Assembly: GCF_023898315.1 (NCBI RefSeq)
Contig: NC_064621.1
Coordinates: forward strand, 12,212,501 to 12,276,500
Length of the DNA: 64,000 nt
Direction of reading: 5' to 3'
Source of the DNA: Schistocerca nitens
Lineage: Eukaryota; Arthropoda; Insecta; Orthoptera; Acrididae
The notes below the pieces were generated by a model. The model made no database searches. It was not told where the DNA came from and worked only from the letters and a program-made list of their open reading frames with translations. The position numbers and the translations under genes are program-made. This document shows, one piece after another, positions 38,442-52,600 of the stretch. Each line of letters begins with the position of its first letter. The stretch's first letter is position 1.

Positions 38442-41236
38442 AGAGGTGCATCGGAATGTAAAACTGGAGACACAGGAAACGCTCAAATCATAGATAGTAG
38501 GAAGACTCAGGCTTCCTCTACTTAAGTCGGCATTGTGTCTCTTATATTTAATTCCGATGCAATTTCTGTGTTTCATCGTCAATGGGAAGGTCCAATGGAT
38601 ACAGTAAACCTGCAGGGGTGCATCGGAATGTAAAACTGGTTACACAGGAAACGCTCAAAACATAGACCGTTAGAAACTCAGTTTTCTTGTTCTTAAGTCG
38701 GCGTTGTGTGTCTTCTATTTAATTCCGATGCAATTTCTGTGTTTCTTCGTCAATGGGAAGGTCCAATGGATACAGTAAACCTGCAGAGGTGCATCGGAAT
38801 GTAAAACTGGTGACACAGGAAACGCTCAAAGCATAGACAGTAAGAAGACTCAGTCTTCCTGTACTTCAGCTGTCATTGTGTCTCTTATATTTAATTCCGA
38901 TGCAATTCCTGTGTATCATCGTCAATGGGAAAGCCCAAGGGATACAGTAAACCTGCAGAGGTACATCGGAATGTGAAACTGGTGAGACAGGATACGCTCA
39001 AAACATAGACAGTAGGAGGACTCGGTCTTCCTGTACTTCAGTCGGCATTGTGTATCTTATTTTTAATTCCGATGCAATTTCTGTGTTTCATCGTCAATGG
39101 GAAGGTCCAAATGATACAGTAAACATGCAGAGGTGCATCGGAATGTAAAACTGGTGACACAGGAAACGCTCAAATCATAGGCAGTAGGAAGACTCAGTCT
39201 TCCTCTACTTAAGTCGGCATTGTGTCTCTTATATTTAATTCCGATGCAATTTCTGTGTTTCATCGTCAATGGGAATTTCCAATGGATACAGTAAACCTGC
39301 AGGGGTGCATCGGAATGTAAAACTGGTGACACAGGAAACGCTCAAAGCATAGACCGTAAGAAACTCAGTTTTCTTGTTCTTAAGACGGCGTTGTGTCTCA
39401 TCTATTTAATTCCGATGCAATTTCTGTGTTTCATCTTTAATGGGAAGGTCCAATGGATACAGTAAACCTGCAGAGGTGCATCGGAATGTAAAACTGGCGA
39501 CACAGGAAACGCTCAAAACATAGACAATAAGAAGACTCAGTCTTCCTGTACTTCAGCCTGCATTGTGTGTCTTATATTTAATTCCGAGGCAATTTCTGTG
39601 TATCATCGTCAATGGGAAGGCCCAAGGGATACAGTAAACCTGCAGGGGTGCATCGGAATGTAAAACTGGTGACACAGGAAACGCTAAAAAACATAGAGAG
39701 TAGGAAGACCTAGTCTTCCTGCTCTTAAGTCGGCATTGTGTCTCTTATATGTAATTCCGATGCAATTTCAGAGTTTCATCGTCACTGTGAAGGTCCAAGG
39801 GACACAGTAAACCCGCAGAAGTGCATCAGAATGTAAAACTGGTGACACAGGAAACCCTCAAAACATAGACCGTAAGAAACTCAGTTTTCTTGTTCTTAAG
39901 ACGGCGTTGTGTCTCATCTATTTAATTCCGATGCAATTTCTGTGTTTCATCGTTAATGGGAAGGACCAATGGATACAGTAAACCTGCAGAGGTGCATCGG
40001 AATGTAAAACTGGTGACACAGGAAACGCTTAAATCATAGACAGTGGGAAGACTCAGTCTTCCGCTACTTAAGTCGGCATTGTGTCTCTTATATTGAAATC
40101 CGATGCAATATCTGTGTTTCATCGTAAATGGGAAGGTTCAAGGGATACAGGAAACCTGCAGAGGTGCATCGGAATGTAAAACTGGTGACACAGGAAGCGC
40201 TCATAACATAGACCGTAAGAGGACTCAGTTATCTTGTACTTCAGTCGGCGTTGTGTCTCTTATATTTAATTCCGATGCAAATTGTGAGTTTCTTCGTCAA
40301 TGGGAAGGTCCAAGGGATACAGTAAACCTGCAGAGGTGCATCGGAATGTAAAACTGGTGACACAGGAAACGCTCAAAACATAGACCGTAAGAAACTCAGT
40401 TTTCTTGTGCTTATGTCGGCGTTGTGTCTCTTATATTTAATTCCGATGCAATTTCTGTGTTTCATCGTCAATGAGAAGGTCAATGTGGTACAGTAATCCT
40501 GCAGAGGTGCATCGGAATGTAAAAATGGTGACACAGGAAACGCTCAAAACATAGACAGTAGGAAGACTCAGGCGTCCTCTACTTAAGTCGGCATTGTGTC
40601 TCTTATATTTTATTCCGATGCAATTTCTGTGTTTCATCGTCAATGGGAAGGTCCAATGGATACAGTAAACCTGCAGGGGTGCATCGGAATGTAAAACTGG
40701 TGACACAGGAAACGCTCAAAACATAGACCGTAAGAAACTCAGTTTTCTTGTTCTTAAGTCGGCGTAGTGTCTCTTCTATTTAATTCCGATTCAATTCCTG
40801 TGTTTCATCGTCAATGGGAAGGCCAAGGGATACAGTAAACCTGCAGAGGTGCATCGGAATGTAAAACTGGTGACACAGGAAACGCTTAAATCATAGACAG
40901 TAGGAAGACTCAGTCTTCCGCTACTTAAGTCGGCATTGTGTCTCTTATATTGAAATCCGATGCAATTTCTGTGTTTCATCGTAAATGGGAAGGTTCAAGG
41001 GATACAGGAAACCTGCAGAGGTGCATCGGAATGTAAAACTGGTGACACAGGAAGCGCTCATAACATAGACCGTAAGAGGACTCAGTTATCTTGTACTTCA
41101 GTCGGCGTTGTGTCTCTTATATTTAATTCCGATGCAAATTGTGAGTTTCTTCGTCAATGGGAAGGTCCAAGGGATACAGTAAACCTGCAGAGGTGCATCG
41201 GAATGTAAAACTGGTGACACAGGAAACGCTCAAAAC
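38442..41236 (+). repeat. 2.8-kb block, copied at 41705-44499
   Basis: Offset is 3263 bp (19 monomers), with roughly a dozen or more scattered single-base differences by eye, for example near 38711, 39351, 39675, 40044, 40111 and 40475. It includes two k-c dimers. The copies are separated by about 470 bp (41237-41704) that instead match the end of the 30-38 kb blocks (TACTAATGTCGG, TTCATTCCAATGC). Confidence 0.83.
39972..40388 (+). repeat. Nested k-c duplication, copied at 40829-41245
   Basis: Offset is 857 bp (5 monomers). Both copies contain the same k-c dimer with the private marks GGTTCAAGGGATACAGG and GCAAATTGTGAGTTTC. This duplication sits inside the larger 3263-bp repeat and is present in both of its copies (again near 43235-43651 and 44092-44508), so it predates that event. 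Confidence 0.75.
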
Positions 41237-43266
41237 ATAGACCGTAGGAAGACTCAGTTTTCTTGTACTAATGTCGGCATTGCGTCTCTTATATTTAATT
41301 CCGATGCAATTTCTGTGTTTCATCGTAAATCGGAAGGTTCAAGTGGTACAGTAAACCTGCAGAGGTGCATCGGAATGTAAAACTGGTGACACAGGAAACG
41401 CTCAAAGCATAGACAGTAAGAAGACTCAGTCTTCCTGTACTTCAGCCGGCATTGTGTCTCTTATATTTCATTCCAATGCAATTTCTGTGTATCATCGTCT
41501 ATGGGAAGGCCCAAGGGATACAGTAAACCTGCAGAGGTGCATCGGAATGTAAAACTGGTGAGAGAGGAAACGCTCAAAACATAGACAGTAGGAAGACTCG
41601 GTCTTCCTGTACTTCAGTCGGCATTGTGTATCTTATATTTAATTCCGATGCAATTTCTGTGTTTCATCGTCAATGGGAAGGTCCAAATGATACAGTAAAC
41701 ATGCAGAGGTGCATCGGAATGTAAAACTGGAGACACAGGAAACGCTCAAAACATAGATAGTAGGAAGACTCAGGCTTCCTCTACTTAAGTCGGCATTGTG
41801 TCTCTTATATTTAATTCCGATGCAATTTCTGTGTTTCATCGTCAATGGGAAGGTCCAATGGATACAGTAAACCTGCAGGGGTGCATCGGAATGTAAAACT
41901 GGTTACACAGGAAACGCTCAAAACATAGACCGTTAGAAACTCAGTTTTCTTGTTCTTAAGTCGGCGTTGTGTCTCTTCTATTTAATTCCGATGCAATTTC
42001 TGTGTTTCTTCGTCAATGGGAAGGTCCAATGGATACAGTAAACCTGCAGAGGTGCATCGGAATGTAAAACTGGTGACACAGGAAACGCTCAAAGCATAGA
42101 CAGTAAGAAGACTCAGTCTTCCTGTACTTCAGCTGTCATTGTGTCTCTTATATTTCATTCCGATGCAATTCCTGTGTATCATCGTCAATGGGAAAGCCCA
42201 AGGGATACAGTAAACCTGCAGAGGTACATCGGAATGTGAAACAGGTGAGACAGGATACGCTCAAAACATAGACAGTAGGAGGACTCGGTCTTCCTGTACT
42301 TCAGTCGGCATTGTGTATCTTATTTTTAATTCCGATGCAATTTCTGTGTTTCATCGTCAATGGGAAGGTCCAAATGATACAGTAAACATGCAGAGGTGCA
42401 TCGGAATGTAAAACTGGTGACACAGGAAACGCTCAAATCATAGGCAGTAGGAAGACTCAGTCTTCCTCTACTTAAGTCGGCATTGTGTCTCTTATATTTA
42501 ATTCCGATGCAATTTCTGTGTTTCATCGTCAATGGGAATTTCCAATGGATACAGTAAACCTGCAGGGGTGCATCGGAATGTAAAACTGGTGACACAGGAA
42601 ACGCTCAAAACATAGACCGTAAGAAACTCAGTTTTCTTGTTCTTAAGACGGCGTTGTGTCTCATCTATTTAATTCCGATGCAATTTCTGTGTTTCATCGT
42701 TAATGGGAAGGTCCAATGGATACAGTAAACCTGCAGAGGTGCATCGGAATGTAAAACTGGCGACACAGGAAACGCTCAAAACATAGACAATAAGAAGACT
42801 CAGTCTACCTGTACTTCAGCCTGCATTGTGTGTCTTATATTTAATTCCGAGGCAATTTCTGTGTATCATCGTCAATGGGAAGGCCCAAGGGATACAGTAA
42901 ACCTGCAGGGGTGCATCGGAATGTAAAACTGGTGACATAGGAAACGCTAAAAAACATAGAGAGTAGGAAGACCTAGTCTTCCTGCTCTTAAGTCGGCATT
43001 GTGTCTCTTATATGTAATTCCGATGCAATTTCAGAGTTTCATCGTCACTGTGAAGGTCCAAGGGACACAGTAAACCCGCAGAAGTGCATCAGAATGTAAA
43101 ACTGGTGACACAGGAAACCCTCAAAACATAGACCGTAAGAAACTCAGTTTTCTTGTTCTTAAGACGGCGTTGTGTCTCATCTATTTAATTCCGTTGCAAT
43201 TTCTGTGTTTCATCGTTAATGGGAAGGACCAATGGATACAGTAAACCTGCAGAGGTGCATCGGAAT

Positions 43267-43610
43267 GTAAAACTGGTGACACAGGAAACGCTTAAATCAT
43301 AGACAGTAGGAAGACTCAGTCTTCCGCTACTTAAGTCGGCATTGTGTCTCTTATATTGAAATCCGATGCAATTTCTGTGTTTCATCGTAAATGGGAAGGT
43401 TCAAGGGATACAGGAAACCTGCAGAGGTGCATCGGAATGTAAAACTGGTGACACAGGAAGCGCTCATAACATAGACCGTAAGAGGATTCAGTTATCTTGT
43501 ACTTCAGTCGGCGTTGTGTCTCTTATATTTAATTCCGATGCAAATTGTGAGTTTCTTCGTCAATGGGAAGGTCCAAGGGATACAGTAAACCTGCAGAGGT
43601 GCATCGGAAT
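43267..43610 (+). repeat. k-c monomer dimer cassette (example copy)
   Basis: k (43267-43438) carries GTCTTCCGCTACTTA and TATATTGAAATCCGATGC. c (43439-43610) carries AGGAAGCGCTCATAACATAG, GTAAGAGGACTCAG (GATTCAG in this copy) and GATGCAAATT followed by TTTCTTCG. The pair recurs in this order near 180-515, 4470-4800, 9800-10130, 17180-17510, 18890-19220, 22840-23180, 24900-25230, 27300-27640, 29190-29520, 40010-40350, 40860-41210, 44130-44470 and 61480-61820. Near 21340, 31980, 34210 and 37310 k lacks its c partner, marking recombinant junctions. Confidence 0.8.
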
Positions 43611-45140
43611 GTAAAACTGGTGACACAGGAAACGCTCAAAACATAGACCGTAAGAAACTCAGTTTTCTTGTGCTTAAGTCGGCGTTGTGTCTCTTATATT
43701 TAATTCCGATGCAATTTCTGTGTTTCATCGTCAATGGGAAGGTCCAAGTGGTACAGTAATCCTGCAGAGGTGCATCGGAATGTAAAAATGGTGACACAGG
43801 AAACGCTCAAAACATAGACAGTAGGAAGACTCAGGCGTCCTCTACTTAAGTCGGCATTGTGTCTCTTATATTTTATTCCGATGCAATTTCTGTGTTTCAT
43901 CGTCAATGGGAAGGTCCAATGGATACAGTAAACCTGCAGGGGTGCATCGGAATGTAAAACTGGTGACACAGGAAACGCTCAAAACATAGACCGTAAGAAA
44001 CTCAGTTTTCTTGTTCTTAAGTCGGAGTAGTGTCTCTTCTATTTAATTCCGATTCAATTCCTGTGTTTCATCGTCAATGGGAAGGCCAAGGGATACAGTA
44101 AACCTGCAGAGGTGCATCGGAATGTAAAACTGGTGACACAGGAAACGCTTAAATCATAGACAGTAGGAAGACTCAGTCTTCCGCTACTTAAGTCGGCATT
44201 GTGTCTCTTATATTGAAATCCGATGCAATTTCTGTGTTTCATCGTAAATGGGAAGGTTCAAGGGATACAGGAAACCTGCAGAGGTGCATCGGAATGTAAA
44301 ACTGGTGACACAGGAAGCGCTCATAACATAGACCGTAAGAGGACTCAGTTATCTTGTACTTCAGTCGGCGTTGTGTCTCTTATATTTAATTCCGATGCAA
44401 ATTCTGAGTTTCTTCGTCAATGGGAAGGTCCAAGGGATACAGTAAACCTGCAGAGGTGCATCGGAATGTAAAACTGGTGACACAGGAAACGCTCAAAACA
44501 TAGACCGTAAGAAACTCAGTTTTCTTGTGCTTAAGTCGGCGTTGTGTCTCTTATATTTAATTCCGATGCAATTTCTCTGTTTCATCGTCAATGGGAAGGT
44601 CCAAGTGGTACAGTAATCCTGCAGAGGTGCATCGGAATGTAAAACTGGTGACACAGGAAACGCTCAAAGCATAGACAGTAAGAAGACTCAGTCTTCCTGT
44701 ACTTCAGCCGGCATTGTGCCTCTTATATTTAATTCCAATGCAATTTCTGTGTATCATCGTCAATGGGAAAGCCTAAGGGATACAGTAAACCTGCAGAGGT
44801 GCATCGGAATGTAAAACTGGTGAGAGAGGAAACGCTCAAAACATAGACAGTAGGAAGACTCGGTCTTCCTGTACTTCAGTCGGCCTTGTGTATCTTATTT
44901 TTAATTCCGATGCAATTTCTGTGTTTCATCGTCAATGGGAAGGTCCAAATGATACAGTAAACATGCAGAGGTGCATCGGAATGTAAATCTGGTGACACAG
45001 GAAACGCTCAAAACATAGGCAGTAGGAAGACTCAGTCTTCCTCTACTTCAGTCGGCATTGTGTCTCTTATATTTAATTCCGATGCAGTTTCTGTGTTTCA
45101 TCGTCAATGGGAAGGTCCAATGGATACAGTAAACCTGCAG

Positions 45141-48107
45141 GGGTGCATCGGAATGTAAAACTGGTGACACAGGAAACGCTCAAAACATAGACCGTAAGAA
45201 ACTCAGTTTTCTTGTTCTTAAGACGGCGTTGTGTCTCATCTATTTAATTCCGATGCAATTTCTGTGTTTCATCGTTAATGGGAAGGTCCAATGGATACAG
45301 TAAACCTGCAGAGGTGCATCGGAATGTAAAACTGGCGACACAGGAAACGCTCAAAACATAGACAATAAGAAGACTCAGTCTTCCTGTACTTCAGCCGGCA
45401 TTGTGTGTCTTATATTTAATTCCGAGGCAATTTCTGTGTATCATCGTCAATGGGAAGGCCCAAGGGATACAGTAAACCTGCAGAGGTGCATCGGAATGTA
45501 AACCTGGTGACACAGGAAACGCTCAAAACATAGACAGTATGAAGATTCGGTCTTCCTGTACTTCAGTCGGCATTGTGTATCTTACATTTAATTCCGATGG
45601 AATTTCTGTGTTTCATCGTCAATGGGAAGGTCCAATGGATACAGTAAACATGCATAGGTGCATCGGAATGAAAAACTGATGACATAGGAAACGCTAAAAA
45701 AAAAGAGTGTAGGAAGACTCAGTCTTCCTGCTCTTAAGTCGTCATTGTGTCTCTTATATTTAATTCCGATGCAATTTCAGAGTTTCATCGTCACTGTGAA
45801 GGTCCAAGGGACACAGTAAACCCGCAGAAGTGCATCAGAATGTAAAACTGGTGACACAGGAAACGCTCAAAACATAGACAGTAGGTAGACTCAGTCTTCC
45901 TGTCCTTAAGTCGGCATTGTGTCTCTTATATTTAATTCCGGTGCAATTTCTGTGTTTCATCGCCAATGGGACTGTCCAAGGGATACAGTAAACCTGCAGA
46001 GGTGCATCGGAATGTAAAACTGGTGACACAGGAAACGCTCAAAACATAGACAGTAGGAAGATTCTGTTTTCCTGTACTTCAGTCGTCATTGTGACTCTTA
46101 TATTTAATTCCGATGCAATTTCTGTGTTTCATTGTCAATGGAAAGGCCAAGGGATACAGTAAACCTGCAGAGGTGCATCGGAATGTAAAACTGGTGACAC
46201 AGGAAACGCTCAAAACATAGACAGTAGGAAGACTCTGTCTTCCTGTATTTAAGTCGGCATTGTGTCTCTGATATTTAATTCCGTTGCAATTTCTGTGTTT
46301 CATCGTCAATGGGAAGGCCATGGGATACAGTAAACCTGCTGAGGTGCATCGGAATGTAAAACTGGTGACACAGGAAACGCTCAAAATATAGACCGTAAGA
46401 AACTCAGTTTTCTTGTACTTAAGTCGGCGTTGTGTCTCTTATATTTAATTCCGATGCAATTTCTGTGTTTCATCGTCAATGGGAATGTCCACGTGATACA
46501 GTAAACCTGTAGAGGTGCATCGGAATGTAAAACTGGTGACACAGGAAACGCTCAAAACATAGAGAATAAGAAGACTCAGTCTTCCTGTACTTCAGCCGGC
46601 ATTGTGTCTCTTATATTTAATTCCGATTTAATTTCTGTGTATCATCGCCAATGGGAAGGCCCAAGGGGTACAGTAAACCTGCAGAGGTGCATCAGAATGT
46701 AAAACTGGTGACACAGGAAACGCTCAAAGCATAGACCGTAAGAAGGCTCAGTTTTCTTGGACTTATGTCGGCATGTGTCTCTTATATTTAATTCCGATGC
46801 AATTTCTGTGTTTCATCGTCAATGGGAAGGTCCAATGGATACAGTAAACCTGCAGAGGTGCATCGGAATGTAAAACTGGTGACATAGGAAACGCTAAAAA
46901 ACATAGAGAGTAGGAAGACTCAGTCTGCCTGCTCTTAAGTCGGCATTGTGTCTCTTATATGTAATTCCGATGCAATTTCAGAGTTTCATCGTCACTGTGA
47001 AGGTCCAAGGGACACAGTAAACCCGCAGAAGTGCATCAGAATGTAAAACTGGTGACACAGGGAACGCTCAAAACATAGACAGTAGGTAGACGCAGTCTTC
47101 CTGTCCTTTAGTCGGCATTGTGTCTCTTATATTTAATTCCGATGCAATTTCTGTGTATCATCGTCAATGGGAAGGCCCAAGGGATACAGTAAACCTGCAG
47201 AGATGCATCGGAATGTAAAACTGGTGAGACAGGAAACGCTCAAAACATAGACAGTAGGAAGACTCGGTCTTCCTGTACTTCAGTCGGCATTGAGTATCTT
47301 ATATTTAATTCCGATGCAATTTCTGTGTTTCATCGTCAATGGAAAGGTCCAAATGATACAGTAAACATGCAGAGGTGCATCGGAATGTAAAACTGGTGAC
47401 ACAGGAAACGATCAAAGCATAGACAGTAAGAAGACTCAGTCTTCCTGTACTTCAGCCGGCATTGTGTCTCTTATATTTAATTCCAATGCAATTTCTGTGT
47501 ATCATCGTCAATGGGAAGGCCCAAGGGATACAGTAAACCTGCAGAGGTGCATCGGAATGTAAAACTGGTGAGAGAGGAAACGCTCAAAACATAGACAGTA
47601 GGAAGACTCGGTCTTCCTGTACTTCAGTCGGCATTGTGTATCTTATTTTTAATTCCGATGCAATTTCTGTGTTTCATCGTCAATGGGAAGGTCCAAATGA
47701 TACAGTAAACATGCAGAGGTGCATCGGAATGTAAAACTGGTGACACAGGAAACGCTCAAAACATAGGCAGTAGGAAGACTCAGTCTTCCTCTACTTAAGT
47801 CGGCATTGTGTCTCTTATATTTAATTCCGATGCAATTTCTGTGTTTCATCGTCAATGGGAAGGTCCAATGGATACAGTAAACCTGCAGGGGTGCTTCGGA
47901 ATGTAAAACTGGTGACACAGGAAACGCTCAAAACATAGACCGTAAGAAACTCAGTTTTCTTGTTCTTAAGACGGCGTTGTGTCTCATCTATTTAATTCCG
48001 ATGCAATTTCTGTGTTTCATCGTTATTAGGAAGGTCCAATGGATACAGTAAACCTGCAGAGGTGCATCGGAATGTAAAACTGGCGACACAGGAAACGCTC
48101 AAAACAT
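45141..48107 (+). repeat. Higher-order unit turn 1 (about 3.95 kb period)
   Basis: It matches 49089-52056 at an offset of 3948 bp, rising to 3949 after an extra T near 51425 (23 monomers). Private marks include AAGACGGCGTTG, CTAAAAAAAAAGAGTG, GTCCACGTGATACAG and CGTTATTAGGAAGG. About 700 bp near 48570-49090 also re-uses parts of this unit at offsets of 2918 and 2747 bp (17 and 16 monomers). Confidence 0.82.
45686..45706 (+). other. A-tract variant monomer mark
   Basis: In class f monomers near 45690, 48618 and 49642 the usual GCTAAAAAACATAGAG is replaced by a run of about nine A followed by GAGTG, losing CATA. The mark appears only in the 45-50 kb region and is a useful tag for following the spread of this sub-lineage. 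Confidence 0.7.
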
Positions 48108-49692
48108 AGACAATAAGAAGACTCTGTCTTCCTGTACTTCAGCCGGAATTGTGTGTCTTATATTTAATTCCGAGGCAATTTCTGTGTATCATCGTCAATG
48201 GGAAGGCCCAAGGGATACAGTAAACCTGCAGAGGTGCATCGGAATGTAAACCTGGTGACACAGGAAATGCTCAAAACATAGACAGTAGGAAGATTCGGTC
48301 TTCCTGTACTTCAGTCGGCATTGTGTATCTTACATTTAATTCCGATGCAATTTCTGTGTTTCATCGTCAATGGGAAGGCCAAGGGATACAGTAAACCAGC
48401 AGAGGTGCGTCGGAATGTAAAACTGGTGACACAGGAAACGCTCAAAACATAGACGGTAGGAAGACTCAGTCTTCCTCTACTTTAGTCGGCATTGTGTCTC
48501 TTATATTTAATTCCGATGCAATTTCTGTGTTTCATCGTCAATGGGAAGGTCCAATGGATACAGTAAACATGCATAGGTGCATCGGAATGTAAAACTGATG
48601 ACATAGGAAACGCTAAAAAAAAAGAGTGTAGGAAGACTCAGTCTTCCTGCTCTTAAGTCGTCATTGTGTCTCTTATATTTAATTCCGATGCAATTTCAGA
48701 GTTTCATCGTCACTGTGAAGGTCCAAGGGACACAGTAAACCCGCAGAAGTGCATCAGAATGTAAAACTGGTGACACAGGAAACGCTCAAAACATAGACAG
48801 TAGGAAGATTCTGTTTTCCTGTACTTCAGTCGTCATTGTGACTCTTATATTTAATTCCGATGCAATTTCTGTGTTTCATCGTCAATGGGAAGGCCAAGGG
48901 ATACAGTAAACCTGCAGAGGTGCATCGGAATGTAAAACTGGTGACACAGGAAACGCTCAAAACATAGACAGTAGGAAGACTCTGTCTTCCTGTATTTAAG
49001 TCGGCATTGTGTCTCTGATATTTAATTCCGTTGCAATTTCTGTGTTTCATCGTCAATGGGAAGGCCAAGGGATACAGTAAACCTGCAGAGGTGCATCGGA
49101 ATGTAAAACTGGTGACACAGGAAACGCTCAAAACATAGACCGTAAGAAACTCAGTTTTCTTGTTCTTAAGACGGCGTTGTGTCTCATCTATTTAATTCCG
49201 ATGCAATTTCTGTGTTTCATCGTTAATGGGAAGGTCCAATGGATACAGTAAACCTGCAGAGGTGCATCGGAATGTAAAACTGGCGACACAGGAAACGCTC
49301 AAAACATAGACAATAAGAAGACTCAGTCTTCCTGTACTTCAGCCGGCATTGTGTGTCTTATATTTAATTCCGAGGCAATTTCTGTGTATCATCGTCAATG
49401 GGAAGGCCCAAGGGATACAGTAAACCTGCAGAGGTGCATCGGAATGTAAACCTGGTGACACAGGAAACGCTCAAAACATAGACAGTATGAAGATTCGGTC
49501 TTCCTGTACTTCAGTCGGCATTGTGTATCTTACATTTAATTCCGATGGAATTTCTGTGTTTCATCGTCAATGGGAAGGTCCAATGGATACAGTAAACATG
49601 CATAGGTGCATTGGAATGAAAAACTGATGACATAGGAAACGCTAAAAAAAAAGAGTGTAGGAAGACTCAGTCTTCCTGCTCTTAAGTCGTCA

Positions 49693-52600
49693 TTGTGTCT
49701 CTTATATTTAATTCCGATGCAATTTCAGAGTTTCATCGTCACTGTGAAGGTCCAAGGGACACAGTAAACCCGCAGAAGTGCATCAGAATGTAAAACTGGT
49801 GACACAGGAAACGCTCAAAACATAGACAGTAGGTAGACTCAGTCTTCCTGTCCTTAAGTCGGCATTGTGTCTCTTATATTTAATTCCGGTGCAATTTCTG
49901 TGTTTCATCGCCAATGGGACCGTCCAAGGGATACAGTAAACCTGCAGAGGTGCATCGGAATGTAAAACTGGTGACACAGGAAACGCTCAAAACATAGACA
50001 GTAGGAAGATTCTGTTTTCCTGTACTTCAGTCGTCATTGTGACTCTTATATTTAATTCCGATGCAATTTCTGTGTTTCATTGTCAATGGGAAGGCCAAGG
50101 GATACAGTAAACCTGCAGAGGTGCATCGGAATGTAAAACTGGTGACACAGGAAACGCTCAAAACATAGACAGTAGGAAGACTCTGTCTTCCTGTATTTAT
50201 GTCGGCATTGTGTCTCTGATATTTAATTCCGTTGCAATTTCTGTGTTTCATCGTCAATGGGAAGGCCATGGGATACAGTAAACCTGCAGAGGTGCATCGG
50301 AATGTAAAACTGGTGACACAGGAAACGCTCAAAATATAGACCGTAAGAAACTCAGTTTTCTTGTACTTAAGTCGGCGTTGTGTCTCTTATATTTAATTCC
50401 GATGCAATTTCTGTGTTTCATCGTCAATGGGAATGTCCACGTGATACAGTAAACCTGTAGAGGTGCATCGGAATGTAAAACTGGTGACACAGGAAACGCT
50501 CAAAACATAGAGAATAAGAAGACTCAGTCTTCCTGTACTTCAGCCGGCATTGTGTCTCTTATATTTAATTCCGATTTAATTTCTGTGTATCATCGCCAAT
50601 GGGAAGGCCCAAGGGGTACAGTAAACCTGCAGAGGTGCATCAGAATGTAAAACTGGTGACACAGGAAACGCTCAAAGCATAGACCGTAAGAAGGCTCAGT
50701 TTTCTTGGACTTATGTCGGCATGTGTCTCTTATATTTAATTCCGATGCAATTTCTGTGTTTCATCGTCAATGGGAAGGTCCAATGGATACAGTAAACCTG
50801 CAGAGGTGCATCGGAATGTAAAACTGGTGACATAGGAAACGCTAAAAAACATAGAGAGTAGGAAGACTCAGTCTGCCTGCTCTTAAGTCGGCATTGTGTC
50901 TCTTATATGTAATTCCGATGCAATTTCAGAGTTTCATCGTCACTGTGAAGGTCCAAGGGACACAGTAAACCCGCAGAAGTGCATCAGAATGTAAAACTGG
51001 TGACACAGGGAACGCTCAAAACATAGGCAGTAGGTAGACGCAGTCTTCCTGTCCTTTAGTCGGCATTGTGTCTCTTATATTTAATTCCGATGCAATTTCT
51101 GTGTATCATCGTCAATGGGAAGGCCCAAGGGATACAGTAAACCTGCAGAGATGCATCGGAATGTAAAACTGGTGAGACAGGAAACGCTCAAAACATAGAC
51201 AGTAGGAAGACTCGGTCTTCCTGTACTTCAGTCGGCATTGAGTATCTTATATTTAATTCCGATGCAATTTCTGTGTTTCATCGTCAATGGAAAGGTCCAA
51301 ATGATACAGTAAACATGCAGAGGTGCATCGGAATGTAAAACTGGTGACACAGGAAACGATCAAAGCATAGACAGTAAGAAGACTCAGTCTTCCTGTACTT
51401 CAGCCGGCATTGTGTCTCTTATTTTTTAATTCCAATGCAATTTCTGTGTATCATCGTCAATGGGAAGGCCCAAGGGATACAGTAAACCTGCAGAGGTGCA
51501 TCGGAATGTAAAACTGGTGAGAGAGGAAACGCTCAAAACATAGACAGTAGGAAGACTCGGTCTTCCTGTACTTCAGTCGGCATTGTGTATCTTATTTTTA
51601 ATTCCGATGCAATTTCTGTGTTTCATCGTCAATGGGAAGGTCCAAATGATACAGTAAACATGCAGAGGTGCATCGGAATGTAAAACTGGTGACACAGGAA
51701 ACGCTCAAAACATAGGCAGTAGGAAGACTCAGTCTTCCTCTACTTAAGTCGGCATTGTGTCTCTTATATTTAATTCCGATGCAATTTCTGTGTTTCATCG
51801 TCAATGGGAAGGTCCAATGGATACAGTAAACCTGCAGGGGTGCTTCGGAATGTAAAACTGGTGACACAGGAAACGCTCAAAACATAGACCGTAAGAAACT
51901 CAGTTTTCTTGTTCTTAAGACGGCGTTGTGTCTCATCTATTTAATTCCGATGCAATTTCTGTGTTTCATCGTTATTAGGAAGGTCCAATGGATACAGTAA
52001 ACCTGCAGAGGTGCATCGGAATGTAAAACTGGCGACACAGGAAACGCTCAAAACATAGAGAATAAGAAGACTCAGTCTTCCTGTACTTCAGCCGGCATTG
52101 TGTCTCTTATATTTAATTCCGATTTAATTTCTGTGTATCATCGCCAATGGGAAGGCCCAAGGGGTACAGTAAACCTGCAGAGGTGCATCAGAATGTAAAA
52201 CTGGTGACACAGGAAACGCTCAAATCATAGACCGTAAGAAGGCTCAGTTTTCTTGGACTTATGTCGGCATTGTGTCTCTTATATTTAATTCCGATGCAAT
52301 TTCTGTGTTTCATCGTCAATGGGAAGGTCCAATGGATACAGTAAACCTGCAGAGGTGCATCGGAATGTAAAACCGGTGACATAGGAAACGCTAAAACACA
52401 TAGAGAGTAGGAATACTCAGTCTGCCTGCTCTTAAGTCGGCATTGTGTCTCTTATATGTAATTCCGATGCAATTTCAGAGCTTCATCGTCACTGTGAAGG
52501 TCCAAGGGACACTGTAAACCCGCAGAAGTGCATCAGAATGTAAAACTGGTGACACAGGAAACGCTCAAAACATAGACAGTAGGTAGACTCAGTCTTCCTG

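Noticed and set aside
46487..46500. CACGTG E-box in GTCCACGTGATACAG monomers as a regulatory site
   Set aside because: A six-base palindrome made by one or two substitutions in a sub-lineage (also near 50435, 54559, 56107). It is expected by chance in variable satellite and nothing nearby is regulated.
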